Shown here: one piece after another, positions 8,250 through 15,687 of the stretch
Layout: each line of letters starts with the position of its first letter
How positions within the stretch are numbered: the stretch's first letter is position 1
Source: an uncultured Gammaproteobacteria bacterium
Lineage (GTDB): Bacteria; Pseudomonadota; Gammaproteobacteria; GCA-002705445; GCA-002716945
Direction of reading: 5' to 3'
Length of the DNA stretch: 54,975 bases
Assembly (NCBI GenBank): GCA_913045115.1
Contig: CAJWPJ010000005.1
Span: 1 to 54,975 of the forward strand
Made by a program: the position numbers and the translations under genes
Notes under the pieces: generated by a model
The model's input: only the letters and a program-made list of their open reading frames with translations
What the model was told of the DNA's origin: nothing
Database searches by the model: none

Positions 8250-8831
8250 CTAGTTTGTTTTAAGATCATCTTGCAAACTTTTCTTCACATCATCGTCTAG
8301 AACAACTTCTTTATCGTAAGCAGTATGATTAACTCCAATCTTAACTTTTGAGCTTGATATGAATTCTGCGATATCATCTTGTCCGAGTTGAAAGCGAAGA
8401 AAATGAACTGCGGATGTTTTCTTATCAGTACTTCGATCTAGATCTTCATCCGCATGTGCAATGATTTTTTTATTACCTGACGTTAGCCACATTTGGTTCT
8501 CAATATCATGAAGTTTAAGCAGCATTTCTCTTCTTACTTCAACATCTGGATACATAATAAGCATAGTAGCTTTAAAGTTTGTTCCATCAGGTATAAGTGG
8601 GTTATATGCATCAATCTCTTCTTGAATCTCTTTTTTGTTAAAAATTTTCTCTATTCTTAACATTTCTTGAACTTGATATTTTATCGTCATAAAATCCTCA
8701 AATATAAGAACGATATTATCGCCGACATTTACAGTTCTATTTTTTTTGTGATTTATTAACTCTTTTTTTATCGAATCTCTGTGTAAATCATAATCCTCTA
8801 GAGAGAGAAGATCCTCAGGTTTTAATTTCAT
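8250..8831 (-). CDS. DUF3501 family protein
   Basis: Conserved protein of unknown function, recognised as DUF3501 from its length (193 residues), the opening LKPEDLLSLEDYDLHRDSIK, the central MLRIEKIF...EEIDAYNPLIPDGTNFKATM block and a C-terminal VHFLRFQLG segment. No signal peptide, membrane helix or metal-binding Cys cluster is evident, so it is probably cytoplasmic. It overlaps the Fe-S gene by 4 nt (ATGA), so the two are translationally coupled. DUF3501 genes are commonly found next to this type of Fe-S protein and a rubrerythrin in proteobacteria, which suggests a shared oxidative-stress role. The biochemical activity is unknown. Confidence 0.85.
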   Translation of the reverse strand: MKLKPEDLLSLEDYDLHRDSIKKELINHKKNRTVNVGDNIVLIFEDFMTIKYQVQEMLRIEKIFNKKEIQEEIDAYNPLIPDGTNFKATMLIMYPDVEVRREMLLKLHDIENQMWLTSGNKKIIAHADEDLDRSTDKKTSAVHFLRFQLGQDDIAEFISSSKVKIGVNHTAYDKEVVLDDDVKKSLQDDLKTN

Positions 8832-10156
8832 TTATTTATCCCATATGCTTTTTTAATTAAACTGATTGGATGCTCAGGTGCTACAATATTTCCCATAGAA
8901 TTTTCAATATGATGGGCAGCGAGTGAGCAGTCGCTTGTAAAGCTGTCAAATTTAGCCTCCTTGAATGCTTTGGTTATAGGACGTGCTATTTTTATAGCAA
9001 TCTCATGAGTTTCCCTCTTCACTCCATATGTTCCGTCATGTCCTGAACACCTCTCAACAGCATTAACTTTAGTTCCTGGAATTAACTCAAGAATTTTTTT
9101 AGTCAACATACCAAAATTCTGAACTCGTTGATGGCATGCTACTTGATATGAAATATCGCCTAATTGTGTTGTAAAGTCTGTATTAAGGGCACCTTCATCA
9201 TAAAGCATGTTTAGAAATTCAAATGGATCTCGGAATGATTTAGATACTTTCATTAGATCTTGATTGTCTGGGAAGAGAAGAGGAAGCTCTTGTTTATACA
9301 TCAAGACACATGAGGGTATAGGAGCTATGATTAAATAGCCTTGATCAGTGAATTTCTTAAATTTGGGTAAGTTTTTATTCATCATTTCACTAACTTGCTC
9401 TATGTCACCTAGTTCTAGTTTTGGCATACCACAACAATTATTATCAGTTATTATCTCAACTGTTATATTATTGTGTTTCAATATTTCGTAAAAGTCTTTG
9501 ATGACTCCAGGCTCATTGTAGTTATGGTAGCAAGTTGTAAATATTGCAACTTTGTGTTTTGAGTTCGTAACCTGATTAGCTAACTTGAGTTGCTGTGCAG
9601 TTTTCGCAACAAACTTTGGAAGTTTAGCCGACCTATGAACACCAAATTTTTCTAGGATTACTCTAAATATTTTATTGTTATTGAAGAAATTGACAGTACT
9701 TGAAACTATTGATCTAGAAAATATTTTACCAAGCATGTCAGTTGATGAAAGAATTTTGTCGCGGAATGAAACTTTTTTATTCGCATTTTTTATAGCTTTG
9801 CCTCTTAGCATTAAATGCGGGAAATCAATCTCCCACTCATGAGGTGGTACGTATGGACATTTCGTCATGAAACAAAGATCGCAAAGATAACAGTGATCAA
9901 CTACAGATTCAAAATCTTGGTACGCAACCCCGTCAACTTCAAAGGTTTCGGATTCATCTATTAAATCAAATAAAGTTGGAAATGAGTTGCACAAACTTAC
10001 ACATCTTCTACAACCATGACATGCATCTGCAACTCGCCTTAACTCATCTTCATACTTTGCCTCGTTCAAAAAATCTGGATTTTTCCAATCAATAATATGA
10101 CGTGTAGGCCTCTCAAGTCCTCCTTCCATTTTAGGTTTTAAGTTAAGATTATCCAT
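8828..10156 (-). CDS. Two-[4Fe-4S] CCG-domain oxidoreductase (heterodisulfide-reductase-like)
   Basis: Iron-sulfur electron-transfer protein of 442 residues, often labelled glycerol-3-phosphate dehydrogenase subunit C or glycolate-oxidase-like Fe-S protein. Two ferredoxin clusters are visible: Cys46, 49, 52, 56 and Cys89, 92, 95, 100 (followed by Pro101). Two cysteine-rich CCG-type domains follow, one with NCCGMPKLELG near residue 240 and one with ACHQR...ERCSGHDG around 340-375. It has no flavin domain, so it needs a partner. Placement between rubrerythrin and DUF3501 in one operon suggests it feeds or takes electrons for peroxide reduction (inference). A GGGA ribosome-binding site precedes the ATG at 10156. 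Confidence 0.87.
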   Translation of the reverse strand: MDNLNLKPKMEGGLERPTRHIIDWKNPDFLNEAKYEDELRRVADACHGCRRCVSLCNSFPTLFDLIDESETFEVDGVAYQDFESVVDHCYLCDLCFMTKCPYVPPHEWEIDFPHLMLRGKAIKNANKKVSFRDKILSSTDMLGKIFSRSIVSSTVNFFNNNKIFRVILEKFGVHRSAKLPKFVAKTAQQLKLANQVTNSKHKVAIFTTCYHNYNEPGVIKDFYEILKHNNITVEIITDNNCCGMPKLELGDIEQVSEMMNKNLPKFKKFTDQGYLIIAPIPSCVLMYKQELPLLFPDNQDLMKVSKSFRDPFEFLNMLYDEGALNTDFTTQLGDISYQVACHQRVQNFGMLTKKILELIPGTKVNAVERCSGHDGTYGVKRETHEIAIKIARPITKAFKEAKFDSFTSDCSLAAHHIENSMGNIVAPEHPISLIKKAYGINK

Positions 10157-10177
10157 TTCCCTGTTTGTTCTCCGATC

Positions 10178-10205
10178 CCTAGCGGGTAAAATAACACCCG
10201 CTAGG
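10178..10205 (-). other. Intercistronic hairpin between rubrerythrin and Fe-S genes
   Basis: A perfect 10-bp inverted repeat (CCTAGCGGGT / ACCCGCTAGG) with an 8-nt loop starts 9 nt after the rubrerythrin stop. No T-run follows on the minus strand, so it does not look like a full intrinsic terminator. A 3'-stabilising or processing element, or a leaky terminator that raises rubrerythrin over the downstream genes, is more likely. It is strikingly GC-rich for this window. Confidence 0.7.
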
Positions 10206-10214
10206 TAAGTCTGT

Positions 10215-10634
10215 TTATGAGATTGATTCTAATGCCTTTGTAAAGCGATTAGCATGTGATCTCTCTGCTTTTGCTAGAGTCTCAAACCAATCAGCAATTT
10301 CATCATGACCTTCATCTCTTGCAGTTTTTGCCATACCTGGATACATATCTGTATACTCATGTGTCTCACCAGCTATTGCAGCTTTCAAGTTAGAGACACT
10401 GTCACCGATAGGCTCACCTGTAGCAGGATCTCCGCATTCTTTTTCAAGATACTCTAAATGGCCATGTGCATGTCCAGTTTCACCTTCAGCAGTTGAGCGA
10501 AAAACAGTAGCAATGTCATTTTGACCCTCTACATCAGCTTTAGCAGCGAAATATAGATACCTTCTATTTGCTTGGGATTCACCAGCAAAAGCATCTTTTA
10601 GGTTTTGTTCAGTCTTAGAACCTTTTAAACTCAT
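10215..10634 (-). CDS. rbr: Rubrerythrin (diiron domain only)
   Basis: Non-haem diiron peroxidase of the ferritin-like superfamily that reduces hydrogen peroxide in the cytoplasm. The 139 residues hold the duplicated helix pairs with iron ligands Glu19, Glu52, His55 and Glu90, Glu93, Glu124, His127. The C-terminal rubredoxin domain (two CxxC) of classical rubrerythrin is missing, so electrons must come from another protein. The frame extends to an ATG at 10646, but the ATG at 10634 has GGAG at the right distance and is preferred. It leads an operon with the Fe-S and DUF3501 genes and has its own strong, apparently Irr-controlled promoter. Confidence 0.93.
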   Translation of the reverse strand: MSLKGSKTEQNLKDAFAGESQANRRYLYFAAKADVEGQNDIATVFRSTAEGETGHAHGHLEYLEKECGDPATGEPIGDSVSNLKAAIAGETHEYTDMYPGMAKTARDEGHDEIADWFETLAKAERSHANRFTKALESIS

Positions 10635-10654
10635 TATATTCTCCAAAATGATTA

Positions 10655-10692
10655 TTTAGAATGATTCTAAATTTATAGAATATATATGTCAA
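10655..10692 (-). promoter_or_regulatory. Rubrerythrin promoter with overlapping Irr-box palindrome
   Basis: On the minus strand a consensus -35 TTGACA (10692-10687) is separated by exactly 17 bp from a -10 TAGAAT (10669-10664). This predicts a start near 10657 and a leader of about 23 nt. The perfect palindrome TTTAGAATGATTCTAAA (10655-10671, 8-1-8) covers the -10. It matches the published Irr/ICE consensus TTTAGAA-N3-TTCTAAA, the operator used by Irr in alphaproteobacteria. A regulator bound here would block polymerase. Confidence 0.8.
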
Positions 10693-10718
10693 ATAATTTC
10701 TGCTATGATATGCAAGAT

Positions 10719-10737
10719 GATAATGATTCTTGTTATC
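10719..10737. promoter_or_regulatory. Fur-box-like sequence between rubrerythrin and pyrD
   Basis: GATAATGATTCTTGTTATC matches the 19-bp E. coli Fur consensus at 15 of 19 positions, including the outer GATAATGAT and TTATC. It lies 27 bp upstream of the rubrerythrin -35 and 15 bp before the pyrD start. AT richness raises the chance of coincidence. Confidence 0.45.
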
Positions 10738-10751
10738 TTTGAGATGAGATT

Positions 10752-11765
10752 TTGAATAGATTAATATTTGAGCTATATAAAAAAATAGCATTTAAGATAG
10801 ATCCAGAAAAAGTACATGATGTCTCACTTGTTCTTCTCGAGACTGTTTATAAAAGTTATTTAGGAAAACTTTTTCATAAAAAAATAATCAAAAAAAGTAC
10901 TAAAGAATTCAACATTGACTTTGATAACCCTATTGGCCTTGCTGCAGGATTTGATAAAAATGCAGATTATCTTAATTTCACTTCCAATATAGGCTTCGGG
11001 TTCATAGAGGTAGGAACCTTAACCCCTAAAGCACAATCAGGCAATCCAAAACCAAGAATATTTAGACTGGTAGATGACAAGGCTATAATCAATCACCTAG
11101 GATTTAATAATAAAGGGATAGATTATGCAATCTCTCGTATAAGAAAATTTAATAGAAACATCCCTATAGGAATAAACATAGGTAAAAATGCTAGTACAGA
11201 TGTAAAAGATGCATTCAGAGATTATGAGTATTGTTTAAGAAAAGCTTACTCTATAGCTGATTATATTACGCTAAATATTTCATCGCCAAATACAAAGAAT
11301 TTAAGAGATTTACAAAAAGGTGAAAAAATAAATAATTTTCTTCACTCAATTAAGTCACTCCATGATAACTTGAAAAAAGTTTACAAAAAGCATACTCCAT
11401 TAGTAATCAAAATTGCACCTGATATAACGAATGAAATGATCTTTGAACTATCAAAACTACTGGATGAATATGAAATTGATGGAATAATTTGTACGAATAC
11501 AACGATTGATAAATCCAGCCTAGATGATCAATACAAAGATATCCAGGGAGGATTGAGTGGTAAGCCACTAATAGAAAAATCAAACGCTGTGCTCGGTGAA
11601 TTTTCAAAGGTTGTCAATAAAGATAAAACTATTATAGGTGTTGGAGGGGTAGATTCTTGGGAAACTGCTAACAAGAAATTTAAAATGGGTGCGAATTTAC
11701 TTCAGCTCTACACTGGTTTGGTCTATAAAGGTCCTGGTGTGATTGAGGAGATACTTCGAGGCTAA
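10752..11765 (+). CDS. pyrD: Dihydroorotate dehydrogenase (quinone), class 2
   Basis: Class 2 (membrane-associated, quinone-linked) PyrD oxidises dihydroorotate to orotate in pyrimidine synthesis. The 337 residues begin with the short amphipathic N-terminal helices typical of class 2 (FELYKKIAFKIDPEKVHDV). FMN and substrate motifs follow: NPIGLAAGFDKN (about 59-70), GFIEVGTLTPKAQ, RIFRL, HLGFNNKG, ISSPNTKNLRDLQ and the C-terminal IIGVGGV and LLQLYTGLVYKGP. The start is TTG at 10752, preceded by GATGAG. It is divergent from rubrerythrin and converges with a small gene 2 nt after its stop. pyrD is not normally part of this neighbourhood. Confidence 0.96.
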   Translation: MNRLIFELYKKIAFKIDPEKVHDVSLVLLETVYKSYLGKLFHKKIIKKSTKEFNIDFDNPIGLAAGFDKNADYLNFTSNIGFGFIEVGTLTPKAQSGNPKPRIFRLVDDKAIINHLGFNNKGIDYAISRIRKFNRNIPIGINIGKNASTDVKDAFRDYEYCLRKAYSIADYITLNISSPNTKNLRDLQKGEKINNFLHSIKSLHDNLKKVYKKHTPLVIKIAPDITNEMIFELSKLLDEYEIDGIICTNTTIDKSSLDDQYKDIQGGLSGKPLIEKSNAVLGEFSKVVNKDKTIIGVGGVDSWETANKKFKMGANLLQLYTGLVYKGPGVIEEILRG

Positions 11766-11767
11766 TA

Positions 11768-12058
11768 TTACTCAGGTTTCCAGACGCCATAAGCATCTTC
11801 TGTGGTTTGAGTTGTATCTTGGTTATCTTGACTGAGGGCACTAGATTGTTGATCATAAACATATTGAGTGAATTCAATTAATTGTTTCAATATATCGTCT
11901 TTATCTTTTTTGGGAATTTCAGCAGTAGCCACAATAGATCCAACAACGGCTGATAAGTACTGAGATGCTAAGATTGGATCCTCGTTTTTTGGCTCATAAT
12001 CTACTAGAACTTTTTGCAAGCCTTTTAATAATTCCGGTTTTAATACAATTTCGGTCAT
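11768..12058 (-). CDS. Small hypothetical protein
   Basis: I do not recognise this 96-residue protein. It is acidic, has no signal peptide, membrane segment or Cys/His cluster, and looks largely alpha-helical up to about residue 70. A polar Gln/Thr/Asp-rich linker and a short terminal GVWKPE follow. It has a normal ATG and a plausible divergent promoter (TATAAT at 12083-12078). It is squeezed between pyrD (convergent, 2 nt) and the metallo-hydrolase (divergent, 35 nt). Sequence composition is in line with neighbouring genes, so it is probably a real, lineage-restricted gene. Confidence 0.65.
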   Translation of the reverse strand: MTEIVLKPELLKGLQKVLVDYEPKNEDPILASQYLSAVVGSIVATAEIPKKDKDDILKQLIEFTQYVYDQQSSALSQDNQDTTQTTEDAYGVWKPE

Positions 12059-12070
12059 AATATTTCAAAC

Positions 12071-12094
12071 AAGTTATATTATAATATGAGCGTA
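12071..12094. promoter_or_regulatory. Overlapping divergent -10 elements of the hydrolase and the small gene
   Basis: The core ATTATAAT gives TATAAT on the plus strand (12080-12085), ending 8 nt before the hydrolase ATG at 12094. It also gives TATAAT on the minus strand (12083-12078), whose predicted start is about 13 nt before the small gene at 12058. No Shine-Dalgarno sequence precedes the hydrolase, so its transcript would be nearly leaderless. Confidence 0.45.
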
Positions 12095-12798
12095 TGCAAG
12101 ATAAATCTACACTATCAGTTAAAACATTTGACGCTGGGCCAATGCTAAACATTATTTACCTTATCTGGGACAAGATAACCAAGCATGCTGCTATAGTTGA
12201 TCCTGCATGGGACTTAACGGAAATACTGACATTCATCGATAATAATCAATTGAAGCTAAACAAAATACTTCTTACTCATAGTCATCATGACCATGTTAAT
12301 TCGATAGATGTTTTACTCAAAGACCATGACATTCCTATTTATATAAATAAATTCGAAGCTAATTTCTGGAAAAAAAAGTATGATAATTTGATTATTACTA
12401 GTTCAAATGAGAGTTTCACTCTAGGGAAATCATCTATATCATCAATTCATACACCTGGACATACTCCTGGGTCATGTTGCTACTCGTTCGATGAAAATCT
12501 GATTGCAGGTGATACATTATTTGTTTTTGGCTGCGGAAGATGTGACCTCCATGGAGGAAATCCTGAAGAAATGTACAATTCATTGAAAAGTCTCAGGGAT
12601 CATTTTAGTAAAGATACAATCATAATGCCGGGGCATAATTATTCTATTAAGAGACAATCCACTATTAAAGAGGAGATAGAGGGTAATCCATTTTTTAGTT
12701 TTAATAACCTAAAGGATTTTATAAGCTATAGAATGCATGATCATGACAAAACGAGAGAAGAGCCATATGGTCCAATTACCTTGGGCTCGACGATTTAA
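12094..12798 (+). CDS. Metallo-beta-lactamase-fold hydrolase (glyoxalase II-like)
   Basis: Cytoplasmic binuclear metal hydrolase of 234 residues. The metal-binding signature T-H-S-H-H-D-H is at 61-67 (ligands His62, His64, Asp66, His67). It is followed by HTPGHTPGSC, AGDTLFVFGCGRCD and PGHNY, which supply the remaining ligands. The GCGRCDLHGG block followed by PEEMYNSL resembles glyoxalase II and its YcbL/persulfide-dioxygenase relatives. A hydroxyacylglutathione hydrolase role is plausible, but a distinct thioester or sulfur substrate is possible. Its 3' end overlaps the convergent lptE by 23 nt. Confidence 0.85.
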   Translation: MQDKSTLSVKTFDAGPMLNIIYLIWDKITKHAAIVDPAWDLTEILTFIDNNQLKLNKILLTHSHHDHVNSIDVLLKDHDIPIYINKFEANFWKKKYDNLIITSSNESFTLGKSSISSIHTPGHTPGSCCYSFDENLIAGDTLFVFGCGRCDLHGGNPEEMYNSLKSLRDHFSKDTIIMPGHNYSIKRQSTIKEEIEGNPFFSFNNLKDFISYRMHDHDKTREEPYGPITLGSTI

Positions 12799-13273
12799 TC
12801 TTAGATCTTATTTTATGTATAAGCTTTCTTACCAAGACCCTGTCAATAGCATTATTAGCAATTAACTCCTGCTCTTTTGTTCCTTGCATTTGGGATTCAT
12901 TAAAGTCATATGAGGCAGAAGCATTTATCGTATTTTTTATTTTAACATTTTCAGATAACAAAAGTTCATAATCCAAAGATTTACTTATTTCATATTCATC
13001 GACCCTTCCAGATGAGTTTACAGAGAGTTGTCTTTTTTTACCTGATATGCTCATTATCTTAATAATTGGATAGGTATCAAGGTCCGAGTCTTGTGCTAAA
13101 ACTGAAGACCCTAGTCTATTTACAAGTAATTTAGATATTGATGTATATCCATTAGAAACAACTCTAATTTCGCCTAGACTATCCAAGTCTGCTGAACCTC
13201 TGAGTTGATAACCGCATGATATTAATATAGAAGATATTATAAGTACACTGAAAATTGACTTGATAGATTTCAT
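12776..13273 (-). CDS. lptE: LPS-assembly lipoprotein LptE
   Basis: LptE is the outer-membrane lipoprotein that plugs the LptD barrel and delivers lipopolysaccharide to the surface. The 165 residues have a lipoprotein signal peptide with lipobox LISC (Cys at about residue 20) followed by GYQLRG, the usual start of mature LptE. The body is beta-rich with the weak conservation expected of this family. It overlaps leuS by 4 nt (ATGA). The leuS-lptE order is diagnostic for gamma- and betaproteobacteria. holA would normally follow but is displaced. Confidence 0.93.
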   Translation of the reverse strand: MKSIKSIFSVLIISSILISCGYQLRGSADLDSLGEIRVVSNGYTSISKLLVNRLGSSVLAQDSDLDTYPIIKIMSISGKKRQLSVNSSGRVDEYEISKSLDYELLLSENVKIKNTINASASYDFNESQMQGTKEQELIANNAIDRVLVRKLIHKIRSKIKSSSPR

Positions 13274-15687
13274 TTAATTACGAAGTTTATTAGTTTATCT
13301 TTTATATAAATAGTCTTTAATATATTCGAACCGACAAGATACTCTCTAGATTTTGGATCTTTTTGTATAATTTTCAAAATCTCATCCTCTTGAAGACCTA
13401 CCTGTGTAATTATTTTACTTCTTAGTTTACCATTGATTTGAACTATTATTTGAACTTCTTTGTTATCATCGATACCATCAATTTTTTCTGGCCATTGGGG
13501 ATTAGTGGCTTCCTCTGCTTCAAATACGGATAAAATCGTAAAGCATATATGAGGAGTAATAGGATAGAGTAGCTTAGCTATAGTGCATGTGCATACTCGC
13601 GCATGTTTTTGAGATATTGACTTTTCATCGACCGATTTTGAGAGACTATTAAAAAACTCCATTATGGCTGCAATGGCTGTATTGTATGATTTTCTCTCAA
13701 AAATATCTGCTGTGACCTTGTCTATTGTTTCATTATGTTTGATTAATATTTTGTTATTTTCATCACCCGAAATACTATATGAATCGTTTATTAAGTAAGA
13801 AAGCTTCCATAATCTCTTCAAAAATTTATACCCTCCCTCGATTGCAGAATCTGACCACTCTAGATTTTGCTCAGGTGGAGCAGCAAATAATATAAATAGC
13901 CTGATTGTATCAGCCCCATATTTATTTATCATTTCATCAGGATCGACAGTATTACCCTTTGACTTTGACATTTTCGCTCCATCCTTCAAGACCATGCCTT
14001 GTGAAAGTAAGGATTTAAATGGTTCGTCATTATCCACTAAACCCTCGTCTCTTATTAGCTTGTAGAAGAATCTTGCATATAGAAGATGAAGAATTGCATG
14101 TTCAATGCCTCCGATGTACTGATCAACAGGTAGCCATGATTTATACTTTTCGTTGAACATCTCATTCTTATTATGTGGATCTAGGAATCTTAAGTAATAC
14201 CATGAGGACTCAAAAAAAGTATCGAATGTATCTGTTTCTCTAGTTGCGTTTTTGCCGGTAATGGGGCAAGTGAAATTTTTCCACTTATCATTTTTATTCA
14301 GAGGGTTTCCCTCTCCATCTAAATTTACATTTTTTGGTAGCCTAACAGGAAGTTGCTCTTCTGGAATAGGGTGTACGGTACCATCATCATGATAATAAAC
14401 GGGAATGGGACATCCCCAATATCTTTGTCTGGATATCCCCCAATCTCTTAACCTATATGTTGTAACCTCTTTCCCAAGTTTATTTTTATCAAAATGCATT
14501 GTTATTTTTTCCTTAGCAACATCTGAATGAATTCCATTGAACTGTTGAGAATTCATAAGCATCCCGTCTTCAAGAAATGGAAGATTAGTAGAACTCTCCT
14601 TATCATCAATTACTTTGATGATTTTAAGGTTAAACTTTTTTGCGAAGTCATAATCACGCACATCATGTGCAGGGACGCCCATTACAACTCCCGTACCATA
14701 ATTGTCTAGTACATAATTAGCGACCCATATCGGGATTTTTTCTTCAGTAATAGGATGTAAACAGTACTTCCCAGTAAAAATTCCATCTTTTTCAATTTTA
14801 GCAGATGACTCCTCTGATAGTTTTTGTTTTTTATACTTAGATATAAACGAATGGATATCCTTATTGCTTTTTGAAGATTGAATTGCTAGTTCGTGATTTA
14901 TACTAACTGCAATATAGGTAACTCCAAAAATCGTATCTGGTCTTGTGGTGAATGCTGTGAAAATTTTGTCATCATGCTCAGACTTAAAATTGATATTTAG
15001 CCCCTTAGATTTTCCTATCCAATTCTTCTGCATTAGTTTAACTGATTCAGGCCAGCCTTCCAGCTTGTCAATATCTTTAAGTAACTCATCAGCAAAGGCA
15101 GTTATCTTTAAAAACCACTGTGGTATTTTTTTTCGTTCAACTGGAGCACCTGACCTCCAACCTTTGCCATCAATTACTTGCTCGTTAGCAAGAACTGTTT
15201 GATCAATAGGATCCCAATTAACCTCAGAAAGTTTCCTATAAACTAATCCCTTTTTTAGAAGTTTCAAAAAGAACCACTGTTCCCACTTAAAATAATCTGG
15301 ATCTGCTGTGGATAATTCATTCTCCCAATCATATAAAATTCCAATATTTTTAAGTTGAGACTTCATATTAGAAATATTAGACTTTGTCCATTCTTCTGGA
15401 TGGACCTTGTTCTTAATAGCTGCATTCTCCGCCGGCAGCCCAAATGAATCCCACCCCATTGGTTGAAAGACATTCTTGCCTAGCATAATATTTGATCTTG
15501 TTATCACATCACCAATGGTATAGTTTCTAACATGTCCCATGTGCAACTTACCGCTTGGATAAGGAAACATACTAAGAACATAATATTTGTTTTCACTGGA
15601 AGATAACTTATCTTTCGTATCATGCTTCTGGTACCAAATATTTTGAGCTACTTTCTCAATTTCTTTAGGATGATAATCTTTATTCAT
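13270..15687 (-). CDS. leuS: Leucyl-tRNA synthetase
   Basis: Class I aminoacyl-tRNA synthetase that charges tRNA-Leu. The 805 residues are shorter than E. coli LeuS (860). They include the HIGH-type motif in PYPSGKLHMGHVRNYTIGD (about 42-60), the CP1 editing domain with TTRPDTIFGVTYIA and GTGVVMGVPAHDVRDYDFA, the WYYLRFLDP region and the KMSKS loop (GAKMSKSKGNTVDP, near 570). The start ATG at 15687 lies inside the last codons of lnt (8-nt overlap). It forms an operon with lnt upstream and lptE downstream. Confidence 0.98.
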   Translation of the reverse strand: MNKDYHPKEIEKVAQNIWYQKHDTKDKLSSSENKYYVLSMFPYPSGKLHMGHVRNYTIGDVITRSNIMLGKNVFQPMGWDSFGLPAENAAIKNKVHPEEWTKSNISNMKSQLKNIGILYDWENELSTADPDYFKWEQWFFLKLLKKGLVYRKLSEVNWDPIDQTVLANEQVIDGKGWRSGAPVERKKIPQWFLKITAFADELLKDIDKLEGWPESVKLMQKNWIGKSKGLNINFKSEHDDKIFTAFTTRPDTIFGVTYIAVSINHELAIQSSKSNKDIHSFISKYKKQKLSEESSAKIEKDGIFTGKYCLHPITEEKIPIWVANYVLDNYGTGVVMGVPAHDVRDYDFAKKFNLKIIKVIDDKESSTNLPFLEDGMLMNSQQFNGIHSDVAKEKITMHFDKNKLGKEVTTYRLRDWGISRQRYWGCPIPVYYHDDGTVHPIPEEQLPVRLPKNVNLDGEGNPLNKNDKWKNFTCPITGKNATRETDTFDTFFESSWYYLRFLDPHNKNEMFNEKYKSWLPVDQYIGGIEHAILHLLYARFFYKLIRDEGLVDNDEPFKSLLSQGMVLKDGAKMSKSKGNTVDPDEMINKYGADTIRLFILFAAPPEQNLEWSDSAIEGGYKFLKRLWKLSYLINDSYSISGDENNKILIKHNETIDKVTADIFERKSYNTAIAAIMEFFNSLSKSVDEKSISQKHARVCTCTIAKLLYPITPHICFTILSVFEAEEATNPQWPEKIDGIDDNKEVQIIVQINGKLRSKIITQVGLQEDEILKIIQKDPKSREYLVGSNILKTIYIKDKLINFVIK

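Noticed and set aside
10178-10205. Hairpin after rubrerythrin as a normal intrinsic terminator
   Set aside because: No run of T follows on the transcribed strand, and the downstream genes need read-through as no other promoter is evident.
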